Shown here: positions 1-7,715 of the stretch, piece by piece
Numbering within the stretch: the first letter of the stretch is position 1
Layout of the letters: every line of letters starts with the position of its first letter
Source of the DNA: Arthrobacter saudimassiliensis
GTDB taxonomy: Bacteria; Actinomycetota; Actinomycetes; Actinomycetales; Micrococcaceae
Direction: 5' to 3'
NCBI GenBank assembly: GCA_900016675.1
Contig: LN483071.1
Span: forward strand, 620,001 to 684,000
Length of the DNA: 64,000 nt
Program-made: the position numbers and the translations under genes
The notes under the pieces: model-generated
Seen by the model: the letters and a program-made list of their open reading frames with translations, nothing else
The model's database searches: none
What the model was told of the DNA's origin: nothing

Positions 1-2436
1 GAACACGACGTCGGAGAGCAGGGTGGAGCTGGTCATCCGGAAGTCGGCGGTCACCAGCAGGTCGAGCTTGCCCTCCGGCGCCTGCCCATGCCAGGCCACG
101 TCGCGGGGCCGGGAGTCGCCGTGGTCGGCGCCCTGGACGTTGCTGAGCGTGCCGAGCAGGTGCTTCTGGAAGTACTCCTCCCCCTTGGCGGAGGAGCCGA
201 ACAGGTTCGAGCGCCACAGCAGCAGGGTGCGCGGCCAGTTCTCCGGCGCGTCCACGTCCTCGATGGCGAAGCGCAGCGACCCCTCCTTCAGCCGGTCCGC
301 CACCCAGCGGCCCTCGTCCGGGGCGTCACCGGCGGCGACGGCGGCCGCCGCCGCGTCGGCGACGTCCAGCGAACTGCGCTTGTCGAACTGCGGGTAGAAG
401 GGCATCCAGCCCATGCGCACCGACTTCGCCAGCAGGTCCGCGGTGTGCATGCCGGCCAGGTGCCCGTCCGCCAGCGGCGAATGCAGCGCATCTCCCGAAT
501 AGCCGTCGGAACGCCACTGGTCGGTGTGCATGTACCAGAACCCGGTGCCGATCATGAACCGCGGCGGGCGGGTCCAGTCGGTGGCGGCGGCCATCGCGGC
601 CCAGCCGGTGATCGGGCGGCACTTTTCCTGGCCGACATAGTGCGCCCAGCCGCCGCCGTTGCGGCCCTCGCAGCCGGTGAGCATCAGCAGGGCCAGGATC
701 GCCCGGTAGGTGACGTCCCCGTGGTACCAGTGGCAGAGCCCGGCACCCAGGATGATCATCGAGCGTCCGCCCGAGTCCTCGGCGTTCTGCGCGAACTGCC
801 TCGCGGTGCGGATCACCGCATCCGCTCCGACGGAGGTGATCTCCTCCTGCCAGGCCGGGGTGTAGGGGGTGGCGGCGTCGTCGTACCCGCCGGCCCAGCT
901 GCCGGGCAGCCCGTCCCGGCCCACCCCGTACTGGGCGAGCATCAGGTCAAAGACCGTGGTGACCTTCCGGCCGGCGACGACGGCGACCGGCACGCCGCGC
1001 TGCAGCACCGAGCCGGTGCCGTCCGGGTCGGTGAAGGCCGGCAGCTGCAGCGGGCTCACCGATCCGTCCCAGCCGGCGGTGTCGGCCGCGGAGAGCGAGG
1101 GGCGCACGCCGGCCAGGTCCAGGTTCCATTTCCCGGCGTCGGCCTCGTTGTACCGGTGGCCGATGGAACCGTTCGGCACCACGGGCGTCCCGGCGTCGCG
1201 GTCCAGCAGCACCGTCTTGAACGCCGCGTCGGCACCGGCGGCGCCCGGGCGGGGGCCTCCGGCCCGGTGCGCACCGCGCCCGCCTGCCCCGCTGCCGGCC
1301 GGGTCGGCGCCGGCCAGGTCCGCGGCGGTGAGGAACTTGCCGGGCACCACGGTGCCGTCGTCGCGCTCATCCAGGGTGACCAGGAACGGCAGGTCGGTGT
1401 ACTGCAGCACATAGTCCTCGAAGAACGGCACGCGCCGGTCCACGAAGTTCTCCTTGAGCATCACGTGCCCCATGGCCATGGCGAGCGCGGCGTCGGAACC
1501 GGCGGCGGCCGGCAGCCACTCGTCGGCGAACTTGGTGTTGTCCGCGTAGTCCGGGCTGACCGAGACCACCTTGGTGCCGCGGTAGCGCGCCTCGACCATC
1601 CAGTGTGCGTCCGGCGTCCGGGTCACCGGAATGTTGGACCCCCACATCATCAGGTAGGTGGCGTCCCACCAGTCCCCGGATTCGGGCACGTCGGTCTGGT
1701 CGCCGAAGACCTGCGGGCTGGCCACCGGCAGGTCCGCATACCAGTCGTAGAAGCTGTTCATCACCCCGCCGATGAGGTTGATGAACCTCGCCCCGGCGGC
1801 GTGCGAGACCATCGACATCGCCGGAATGGGCGAGAACCCGGTGCAGCGGTCCGGTCCGAAGGTCTTGACCGTGTACACGTGCGCTGCCGCGGTCAGTTCC
1901 AGCGCCTCCGCCCAGCTGGAGCGCACCAGCCCGCCCTTGCCGCGGGCCTGCTGGTAGCGGCGCCGCTTCTCCGGGTCGGTGACGATCCGTTCCCAGGCCA
2001 GCACCGGATCGCCGCCGGTGTCGCGCTTGGCCTCTCGGTACATCTCCGCCAGAACGCCGCGCAGGTAGGGATAACGGACCCGGGTGGGCGAGTACGTGTA
2101 CCAGGAGAACGCCGCGCCGCGGGGGCAGCCGCGAGGCTCGTACTCGGCCCGATCCGGGCCGACCGACGGGTAGTCGGTCTCCTGGGCCTCCCAGGTGATG
2201 ATCCCGTCCTTGACGTAGACCTTCCAGGAGCAGGAGCCGGTGCAGTTGACCCCGTGGGTGGAGCGGACGATCTTGTCGTGGCTCCACCGGTTGCGGTAGA
2301 AGTCGTCGGCCTGCCGGCCGCCTTCCCGGTAGACGGCGCGGCCGTCCGCGCTCTCGTCCCACCGGGTGAAGAACCGGCCAAAGCCAAGCAGGGCATCGGA
2401 TGCGGGGCCGTCAATCCCCGCCGGGGAGCTGACCAT
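1..2436 (-). CDS. narG: Respiratory nitrate reductase alpha subunit, 3' end cut by window edge
   Basis: Catalytic subunit of membrane-bound nitrate reductase, which reduces nitrate to nitrite at a Mo-bis-MGD centre with quinol-derived electrons. The visible 812 residues are about two thirds of the usual ~1,240. The N-terminal FS0 cluster ligands are present as H61-x3-C65-x3-C69 and C104 (motif R-G-C-P-R-G). The presumed molybdenum ligand is D231 in S-F-Y-D-W-Y. Later blocks (G-A-G-L-C-H-W-Y-H, G-G-G-W-A-H-Y-V-G-Q-E-K) match NarG in order. The reading frame is open throughout. A low-complexity Ala/Gly/Pro stretch lies near 1245-1330. narH, narJ and narI would be expected beyond the left edge. 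The start ATG is placed by family N-terminus and by a TAGCGT hexamer 6 bases upstream. Confidence 0.96.
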   Translation of the reverse strand, partial: MVSSPAGIDGPASDALLGFGRFFTRWDESADGRAVYREGGRQADDFYRNRWSHDKIVRSTHGVNCTGSCSWKVYVKDGIITWEAQETDYPSVGPDRAEYEPRGCPRGAAFSWYTYSPTRVRYPYLRGVLAEMYREAKRDTGGDPVLAWERIVTDPEKRRRYQQARGKGGLVRSSWAEALELTAAAHVYTVKTFGPDRCTGFSPIPAMSMVSHAAGARFINLIGGVMNSFYDWYADLPVASPQVFGDQTDVPESGDWWDATYLMMWGSNIPVTRTPDAHWMVEARYRGTKVVSVSPDYADNTKFADEWLPAAAGSDAALAMAMGHVMLKENFVDRRVPFFEDYVLQYTDLPFLVTLDERDDGTVVPGKFLTAADLAGADPAGSGAGGRGAHRAGGPRPGAAGADAAFKTVLLDRDAGTPVVPNGSIGHRYNEADAGKWNLDLAGVRPSLSAADTAGWDGSVSPLQLPAFTDPDGTGSVLQRGVPVAVVAGRKVTTVFDLMLAQYGVGRDGLPGSWAGGYDDAATPYTPAWQEEITSVGADAVIRTARQFAQNAEDSGGRSMIILGAGLCHWYHGDVTYRAILALLMLTGCEGRNGGGWAHYVGQEKCRPITGWAAMAAATDWTRPPRFMIGTGFWYMHTDQWRSDGYSGDALHSPLADGHLAGMHTADLLAKSVRMGWMPFYPQFDKRSSLDVADAAAAAVAAGDAPDEGRWVADRLKEGSLRFAIEDVDAPENWPRTLLLWRSNLFGSSAKGEEYFQKHLLGTLSNVQGADHGDSRPRDVAWHGQAPEGKLDLLVTADFRMTSSTLLSDVVF

Positions 2437-2442
2437 TCTGCA

Positions 2443-2448
2443 ACGCTA
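2443..2448 (-). promoter_or_regulatory. Candidate -10 of narG (leaderless)
   Basis: TAGCGT followed by exactly 6 bases and the narG ATG, with no ribosome binding site upstream. Inferred leaderless promoter; no clear -35 seen. Confidence 0.5.
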
Positions 2449-2539
2449 GCGACGCCGTTCCCGGGCCGGTAGGGCCCGCCGGCGTATTGGGCGGCCCGGG
2501 GCCCGATGCGGTGCGGAGGGCGGCCCGGAAGGCGGGGGA

Positions 2540-2545
2540 TAGACT
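2540..2545 (+). promoter_or_regulatory. Candidate -10 of menB (leaderless)
   Basis: TAGACT, then 6 bases, then the GTG start of menB. The nearest purine-rich stretch is too far upstream to act as a ribosome binding site, so the transcript probably begins at the start codon. Confidence 0.5.
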
Positions 2546-2551
2546 CGATGC

Positions 2552-3505
2552 GTGAGCATCGAACTTCCGGAAAAGGTATCGGACATCTTCGACCCGCGGC
2601 AGTGGCGTGTGGTCAGCGGGTTCGGGGACCTGCAGGACATGACCTACCACCGGCAGGTGGAGCGCGACGCCGACGGGCGGATCCTGCGCGACCTGCCGAC
2701 CGTCCGCATCGCCTTCAACCGGCCCGAAGTGCGCAACGCCTTCCGCCCCGGCACCGTGGATGAGCTCTACCGGGCCATGGACCACGCACGGATGACCCCC
2801 GACGTCGCGACCGTCCTGCTCACCGGCAACGGACCCTCCCCCAAGGACGGCGGGCACTCCTTCTGTTCCGGCGGCGACCAGCGCATCCGCGGACGCGACG
2901 GCTACCGGTACGCCGAGGGCGAGACGCAGGAGACGATCGACCCGGCCCGCGCCGGCCGGCTGCACATCCTGGAGGTGCAGCGGCTGATGCGCACCATGCC
3001 GAAGGTGGTCATCGCCGTCGTCAACGGCTGGGCCGCCGGCGGCGGACACAGCCTGCACGTGGTCTCCGACCTGACCCTGGCCAGCCGCCAGCACGGAAAG
3101 TTCAAGCAGACCGACGCCACCGTGGGCAGCTTCGACGCCGGTTACGGCTCCGCCCTGCTGGCACGGCAGATCGGGCAGAAGCGGGCCCGGGAGATCTTCT
3201 TCCTCGCCCGTGAGTACTCCGCCGAGGACATGGTCGCCATGGGAGCCGTCAACGAGGCCGTGGACCACGAAGACCTGGAAAAGGTCGCCCTGGAGTACGC
3301 GGCGGACATCGCCCGGCAGTCGCCGCAGGCCATCCGGATGCTGAAGTTCGCGTTCAACCTCGCCGACGACGGCCTGGCCGGGCAGCAGGTGTTCGCCGGC
3401 GAAGCCACCCGGCTGGCCTACATGACCGACGAAGCGGTCGAGGGCCGGGACGCGTTCCTGGGTAAACGGGAACCCGACTGGTCCGCCTTCCCCTACTACT
3501 TCTAG
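2552..3505 (+). CDS. menB: 1,4-dihydroxy-2-naphthoyl-CoA synthase
   Basis: Crotonase-fold enzyme that closes the second ring of the naphthoquinone: o-succinylbenzoyl-CoA to 1,4-dihydroxy-2-naphthoyl-CoA, in menaquinone synthesis. The 317-residue length suits the longer actinobacterial MenB. Family blocks are visible: N-R-P-E-V-R-N-A-F-R-P near residue 50, the S-G-G-D-Q oxyanion region near 108, and N-G-W-A-A-G-G-G-H-S near 155. The C-terminal E-P-D-W-S-A-F-P-Y-Y-F is typical of MenB. GTG start. It leads the menB-menE-menA group, with menE only 6 bases downstream. The other men genes (menF, menD, menC) are not in the window. Confidence 0.96.
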   Translation: MSIELPEKVSDIFDPRQWRVVSGFGDLQDMTYHRQVERDADGRILRDLPTVRIAFNRPEVRNAFRPGTVDELYRAMDHARMTPDVATVLLTGNGPSPKDGGHSFCSGGDQRIRGRDGYRYAEGETQETIDPARAGRLHILEVQRLMRTMPKVVIAVVNGWAAGGGHSLHVVSDLTLASRQHGKFKQTDATVGSFDAGYGSALLARQIGQKRAREIFFLAREYSAEDMVAMGAVNEAVDHEDLEKVALEYAADIARQSPQAIRMLKFAFNLADDGLAGQQVFAGEATRLAYMTDEAVEGRDAFLGKREPDWSAFPYYF

Positions 3506-3511
3506 GCCCGA

Positions 3512-4645
3512 ATGGAACTGCTTCCCGTCCACACGCACCCCGGCTTCGAGGGCCGGCAGCTGCTGGCCCCGCTCGCCGCCGCGCTGGCAGGTGAAGGACC
3601 GGCCGTCGCCCCGCACGCCGATCCCGGGCAGAGCTTCTCCGGCCAGCTGCCGAACGACGACATCGCCCTGGTGGTCAGCACCTCCGGCTCCACCGGGCTG
3701 CCGAAGCAGACCATGCTCAGCACCGACGCGCTCGCGGCGTCGTCGATGGCCACGGCGATGGCTTTGGAGGCGGACGGGCAGTGGCTCTCGGCCCTGCCGG
3801 TCAGCTACATCGCCGGGGTCCAGGTCCTGGTGCGCTCCCTGTTCGCCGGCACCGACCCCGTGTTCATGGACCTCACGCAGCCCTTCACGGCGGAGGCCTT
3901 CACCGAGGCGGCGGCGGACATGACCGACCGGCACCGGTTCACGTCCCTGGTGCCCACGCAGCTGCACCGCCTGCTGCAGGATCCCTCGGAGGCGACGCTG
4001 CGGGTGCTGCGCCGCTTCGACGCCATCCTCCTCGGCGGCGCCCCGGCCGGGGCCCGGCTGCTGGACTCCGCCCGCTCCCACGGCGTGCGCGTGGTGACCA
4101 CCTACGGCATGAGCGAGACCTGCGGCGGCTGCGTGTACGACGGCGTGCCGCTGCCCGGCGTCGAGGTGATCCAGGACGAGGGCCGGCTGTGGGTCAGCGG
4201 CGATGTGCTGGCCGACGGATACCTCGGCCAGCCCGAGCTGACCTCCCGCCGCTTCCCGTTCCACTCCGGCCGCCGCTGGTTCCGCACCGACGACACCGGC
4301 GTCGTCGCCGGCCGCAGCGTGCGCGTCACCGGGCGGGTGGACGACGTCGTGATGAGCGGCGGCGTGAAGATCTCCGCTCCCGCGGTGGCCGCGGCGATCG
4401 AGCAGCTGCCCGAAGTCCACCAGGCGGTGGTGCTGGGCATCGAGGACGCCGAGTGGGGCGAGGCCGTCGGCGCCGCCGTCGTCGGCGAGGTGGATCCACG
4501 GAAGGTCAGCGACGCGGTCCGCGCGGCGCTGGGACCGGCCTCCGTGCCCAAGGTGGTGCTCCTGCTCCAGGAGCTTCCGCTGCTGCCCAACGGCAAGACC
4601 GACCGGCTGGGCCTGCGCCGCCTGCTGGCCGCGGCCCGCCGCTGA
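3512..4645 (+). CDS. menE: o-succinylbenzoate--CoA ligase
   Basis: Acyl-adenylating enzyme that makes the CoA thioester used by MenB, the step just before it in menaquinone synthesis. ANL-superfamily motifs are visible: the P-loop S-T-S-G-S-T-G-L-P-K near residue 58, T-Y-G-M-S-E-T near 200, the R-T-D-D-T-G core, and a C-terminal P-N-G-K-T-D-R lysine motif. At 377 residues it is short for the superfamily (MenE is often 400-480), because the N-terminal lobe is compact, as in other actinobacterial MenE. The ATG lies 6 bases after the menB stop, so the two are probably co-transcribed. Confidence 0.93.
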   Translation: MELLPVHTHPGFEGRQLLAPLAAALAGEGPAVAPHADPGQSFSGQLPNDDIALVVSTSGSTGLPKQTMLSTDALAASSMATAMALEADGQWLSALPVSYIAGVQVLVRSLFAGTDPVFMDLTQPFTAEAFTEAAADMTDRHRFTSLVPTQLHRLLQDPSEATLRVLRRFDAILLGGAPAGARLLDSARSHGVRVVTTYGMSETCGGCVYDGVPLPGVEVIQDEGRLWVSGDVLADGYLGQPELTSRRFPFHSGRRWFRTDDTGVVAGRSVRVTGRVDDVVMSGGVKISAPAVAAAIEQLPEVHQAVVLGIEDAEWGEAVGAAVVGEVDPRKVSDAVRAALGPASVPKVVLLLQELPLLPNGKTDRLGLRRLLAAARR

Positions 4646-4764
4646 GTCCGCGCGCCGCTGCCGGCGCCGGGCCGGCCGAGGCGCCTGCGCCGATTTCTGC
4701 TGGACGCGGCGGCGGAGAAGAATGGTCCCGAGGGATACCAACACCATGACGAGAAGGATGCACA

Positions 4765-5649
4765 GTGGCCACAGCCGCCCAGTGGATTGAAGGCGCCCGA
4801 CCGCGCACCCTGCCGATGGCGGTGGCGCCTGTCATCATCGGCAGCGCCGCAGCCTACGGGCTGGATGCCTTCAAACCGGTCAATGCCGTCCTGGCCCTGC
4901 TGGTGGCCGTGCTGCTGCAGATCGGGGTCAACTACGCGAACGACTATTCCGACGGCGTGCGCGGCACCGACGACGTGCGCGTGGGTCCGCTGCGGCTGAC
5001 CGGTTCAGGCGCCGCCGCCCCCAGGCAGGTCAAGTACGCGGCGTTTGCGTCCTTCGCCGCGGCGCTGCTCGCGGGCCTGGCGCTGGTGCTGCTGTCGCAG
5101 GCCTGGTTCCTGCTGCTGGTGGGCGTGGGCTGCATCGCCGCCGCCTGGGGCTACACCGGCGGCCGCAACCCGTACGGCTACCTCGGCCTGGGAGATGTCT
5201 TCGTCTTTGTGTTCTTCGGGCTCGTGGCCACCCTGGGCACCACCTATACCCAGGCCGGGACGGTGGACTGGGCGGCCGTCGTCGGCGCCGTGTCCACCGG
5301 CCTGTTTGCCACCGCGCTGCTGATGGCCAACAACGTGCGGGACATTCCCACCGACCGCGAGGTGGGCAAGCGCACGCTGGCCGTGCGGCTGGGCGACGAG
5401 GCCGCGCGCATCAGCTACGTGATGATGCTGGCGCTTGCCGTGCTGCTGCCGCTGCTGATCGCCCCGGACCGGCCGTGGGTGCTGCTGGTGCTGCTGCTGA
5501 CCCCGGCCTGCCTGATGCCCTCCTGGCTGATGCTGCGCGGCAAGAAGCGCAAGAGCCTGATCCCCGTGCTGAAGCAGACCGGGCTGATCAACCTGGGCTT
5601 CAGCGTGCTGTACGGGCTGGGCCTGGTCCTGACCCGGGTCCTGGCCTGA
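4765..5649 (+). CDS. menA: 1,4-dihydroxy-2-naphthoate polyprenyltransferase
   Basis: Integral membrane UbiA-family enzyme that attaches the polyprenyl chain to 1,4-dihydroxy-2-naphthoate, giving demethylmenaquinone. The 294 residues hold eight or so hydrophobic segments. The first Asp-rich prenyl-diphosphate motif is N-Y-A-N-D-Y-S-D-G near residue 55, and the second is N-N-V-R-D-I-P-T-D-R-E near 190. GTG start behind a GAGAAGGA-type ribosome binding site. It follows menE after about 120 bases, so it may belong to the same unit or have its own promoter. Its last codons lie inside a 34-bp tandem duplication. Confidence 0.95.
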   Translation: MATAAQWIEGARPRTLPMAVAPVIIGSAAAYGLDAFKPVNAVLALLVAVLLQIGVNYANDYSDGVRGTDDVRVGPLRLTGSGAAAPRQVKYAAFASFAAALLAGLALVLLSQAWFLLLVGVGCIAAAWGYTGGRNPYGYLGLGDVFVFVFFGLVATLGTTYTQAGTVDWAAVVGAVSTGLFATALLMANNVRDIPTDREVGKRTLAVRLGDEAARISYVMMLALAVLLPLLIAPDRPWVLLVLLLTPACLMPSWLMLRGKKRKSLIPVLKQTGLINLGFSVLYGLGLVLTRVLA

Positions 5650-5684
5650 CCTGGGCCTGGTCCTGACCCGGATCCTGGCCTGAC
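5617..5684. repeat. 34-bp tandem duplication across the menA stop codon
   Basis: Two adjacent 34-base units (5617-5650 and 5651-5684) differ at a single base, and a third partial copy starts at 5685. The first copy encodes the last residues of MenA and its stop. Because 34 is not a multiple of three, the second copy does not extend the protein. Confidence 0.9.
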
Positions 5685-5735
5685 CTGGGCCCTGGCCGGC
5701 CTACCGCCCGGAAGAGCGGGGCGGCTGCCGGCGAA

Positions 5736-6044
5736 CTAGTTGCCGCGGGGCTTGCGGTCGTTGTCGATGCGCACGTCGGGGACCTCGTCGACCAGGGTGT
5801 CCTCCGCCTGCGCGTCATCCAGCTCGGCGCGGTTGCGCTTGGGCGGTGCGCCGTCGCGGAAGCGGTTCTGCAGGCTGCGCGCGGCGTCGTCGCGCATGTT
5901 CCGGAAGAACAGGTACGTCACGCACCAGGCGAGCACCGCGGAGACCAGTGCCGAAAAGATCAGGCCAAGGCCCAGGAACAGGCAGGCAGCAAAGAAGACG
6001 GCCACGAGGCCAAGGCGCAGTGCGGTGAATTTCCAGAAAGCCAC
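5736..6044 (-). CDS. DUF4229 family small membrane protein
   Basis: A 102-residue protein with two adjacent hydrophobic segments (about residues 10-30 and 32-47) and a charged cytoplasmic tail rich in Asp, Glu and Arg, the layout of DUF4229 proteins found next to menaquinone and cytochrome c biogenesis genes in actinomycetes. No function is known for the family. GTG start with TAGAAT exactly 6 bases upstream, so it may be leaderless. It is divergent from the PLDc_N-domain gene and convergent with menA. Confidence 0.8.
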   Translation of the reverse strand: MAFWKFTALRLGLVAVFFAACLFLGLGLIFSALVSAVLAWCVTYLFFRNMRDDAARSLQNRFRDGAPPKRNRAELDDAQAEDTLVDEVPDVRIDNDRKPRGN

Positions 6045-6050
6045 CTCTTC

Positions 6051-6056
6051 ATTCTA
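6051..6056 (-). promoter_or_regulatory. Candidate -10 of the DUF4229 gene
   Basis: TAGAAT on the minus strand, then GAAGAG, then the GTG start. GAAGAG is too close to the start to serve as a normal ribosome binding site. Confidence 0.45.
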
Positions 6057-6107
6057 CGCAGGTCATTCACTCTGCCTTCGGCTGGCGGCCGGCCGAAGGC
6101 CCTCCCC

Positions 6108-6113
6108 TACAAT
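6108..6113 (+). promoter_or_regulatory. Candidate -10 of the PLDc_N gene (leaderless)
   Basis: TACAAT followed by 6 bases and the ATG at 6120. No ribosome binding site is visible. Confidence 0.5.
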
Positions 6114-6119
6114 TGGGAT

Positions 6120-6503
6120 ATGCCACGCCTCCTGCTGTTCGGTATCATCGTCGTCGCCGCCGTGATCATCTACGCGCTGATCGACTGCATCATGTCCGCG
6201 GCCAGGGAGGTGAGGAGCATCTCCAAGCCCGCCTGGCTGGTGGTGATCCTGCTGCTGCCGCTGCTCGGAGCAGGGCTGTGGTTCCTCTTCGGCCGCCCGC
6301 GGTCCGGGCCCGGCCCCAAGCGGCCCCAGCCCCGCCATCCCACCGCGCCCGACGACGACCCCGAGTTCCTCCGCAACCTGGAGATCCGCCGTCGGCAGCA
6401 GGAAAAGGAAGCCGAGCTGCGCCGGCGGGAAGCCGAAATCCGTGAGCGGGAAAAGCGCGCCGCGGAGCGCGGGGAACAGGGCGAGGAGCAGGACTCCGCC
6501 TAG
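6120..6503 (+). CDS. PLDc_N-domain membrane protein
   Basis: A 127-residue protein. The N-terminal 60 residues form two membrane segments around a short loop with S-K-P-A-W, and match the domain that precedes the catalytic part of cardiolipin synthases (PLDc_N). Here that domain stands alone, with no H-x-K-x4-D phospholipase motif. The C-terminal half is a charged Arg/Glu-rich helix, probably a coiled coil (about residues 85-125). Stand-alone PLDc_N proteins are common in actinomycetes and have no assigned role. The gene ends in front of a strong bidirectional terminator shared with ccsB. Confidence 0.8.
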   Translation: MPRLLLFGIIVVAAVIIYALIDCIMSAAREVRSISKPAWLVVILLLPLLGAGLWFLFGRPRSGPGPKRPQPRHPTAPDDDPEFLRNLEIRRRQQEKEAELRRREAEIREREKRAAERGEQGEEQDSA

Positions 6504-6553
6504 GAGCCGGTTTCCTCCGAAACCCCTTCGAGATCGTCAACAGACCAAGCCGC

Positions 6554-6595
6554 AGAGAAAGCAGCTCAGAGAAAGCAGCTCAGAGAAAGCAGCCC
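6554..6595. repeat. Three tandem 14-bp units leading into a terminator
   Basis: AGAGAAAGCAGCTC occurs at 6554-6567 and 6568-6581, and a third copy with one change at 6582-6595. The third copy forms the foot of the terminator stem, so the left arm of the terminator has been locally amplified. Confidence 0.85.
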
Positions 6596-6629
6596 GCCCC
6601 GGAACCGAGGTTCCGGGGCGGGCTGCTTT
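6586..6629. terminator. Bidirectional intrinsic terminator
   Basis: A perfect 20-bp stem (6586-6605 with 6610-6629) and a 4-base CGAG loop, flanked by AAA on one side and TTT on the other. It lies between the convergent PLDc_N and ccsB genes and can serve both. Confidence 0.9.
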
Positions 6630-6665
6630 GTCTGGGCTGCAGGACGGCTGGGTGCCCGGTGCCGG

Positions 6666-7715
6666 TCAGACTCCGGCGTAGCTGTGCAGGCCGGAGAAGA
6701 AGATGTTCACGATGGTGAAGTTGAAGACCACGCACAGGTAGCCCACGATCGACAGCCAGGCGGCACGGGTGCCGGTCCATCCGCGGGTGGCGCGGGCATG
6801 CAGGTAGCCGGCGTAGACCACCCAGATCACGAACGACCAGACCTCCTTGGTGTCCCAGCCCCAGTAGCGGCCCCAGGCCTGCTCGGCCCAGATGGCGCCG
6901 GCGATCACGGTGAAGGTCCACAGCACGAAGCCGACCGCGTTGATCCGGTAGCTGAGGTTCTCCAGGCTCAGGGCCGAGGGGACCAGGCGCAGGAAGCCCA
7001 TGGTGTTGCCGCCGCCGGCCCGGATCTTCGCCTCGCGGCGGGACTGCAGCAGCTGCAGCACCGACATGGCAAAGGTCAGCGTGAACAGTGCCGAGGCCAG
7101 GACGGCCACCGAAACGTGGATGATCAGCCAGTAGCTCTGCAGGGCCGGAACGAGGTGGGCAACCGGCGTCGGGAAGCCGATGGTGGCGGCCATCATCATG
7201 ATCAGCACCAGGCCGATGACGAAGGTGCCGAGGAATCGCAGGTCCTTCTTGACCAGTGCGATGAGGAACACCACGGACACGACGAGGGCACCGGTGGTGC
7301 AGAACTCGTACATGTTGCCCCAGGGAACCCGGTGGGCGGCCATGCCGCGGGTGATGACGCCGGCGGCGTGGATGGCTGCGGCCAGGACCGTCAGGGCGAC
7401 GCCCACGCGGGCGGCGTTGCGGCGGGTGCCGGAGTACTGCATGGCGTCATCGGCGGTGTGCGCGGCGACGTTCCGGTCCCCCCGCTCGGCGGGCAGCGCA
7501 TCCGTGCCGCCTCCGGCCGAAGCGCCGGCTGCGACCATCTCGCGTGCCGGCTGCTGCTGCTGCTGTGCGGCCAGCCGCTCTTCGAGGGAGGCCAGGGACC
7601 GGCTGCTCCGGGCCAGGTCCCAGCAGAACGCCAGGAACGCCACCGTATAGGTGAACGCGGCCAGGAGCATGAACAGCTCGCTGTACTCCGCCAGGGTCTG
7701 ATCGATGGAGGGCAT
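6666..7715 (-). CDS. ccsB: Cytochrome c biogenesis protein CcsB (heme handling, System II)
   Basis: Integral membrane half of the System II cytochrome c synthase, which with ResB moves heme across the membrane and ligates it to apocytochromes. The 349 residues carry about eight membrane segments. The tryptophan-rich heme motif of the family appears as W-A-E-Q-A-W-G-R-Y-W-G-W-D-T-K-E near residue 275. Conserved His residues lie in membrane loops, for example near 195 and 310. A basic Gln/Ala-rich linker separates the first segment from the rest. The start codon overlaps the resB stop by one base (TAATG), which implies translational coupling. Last gene of the tlpA-ccdA-resB-ccsB operon. Confidence 0.95.
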   Translation of the reverse strand: MPSIDQTLAEYSELFMLLAAFTYTVAFLAFCWDLARSSRSLASLEERLAAQQQQQPAREMVAAGASAGGGTDALPAERGDRNVAAHTADDAMQYSGTRRNAARVGVALTVLAAAIHAAGVITRGMAAHRVPWGNMYEFCTTGALVVSVVFLIALVKKDLRFLGTFVIGLVLIMMMAATIGFPTPVAHLVPALQSYWLIIHVSVAVLASALFTLTFAMSVLQLLQSRREAKIRAGGGNTMGFLRLVPSALSLENLSYRINAVGFVLWTFTVIAGAIWAEQAWGRYWGWDTKEVWSFVIWVVYAGYLHARATRGWTGTRAAWLSIVGYLCVVFNFTIVNIFFSGLHSYAGV

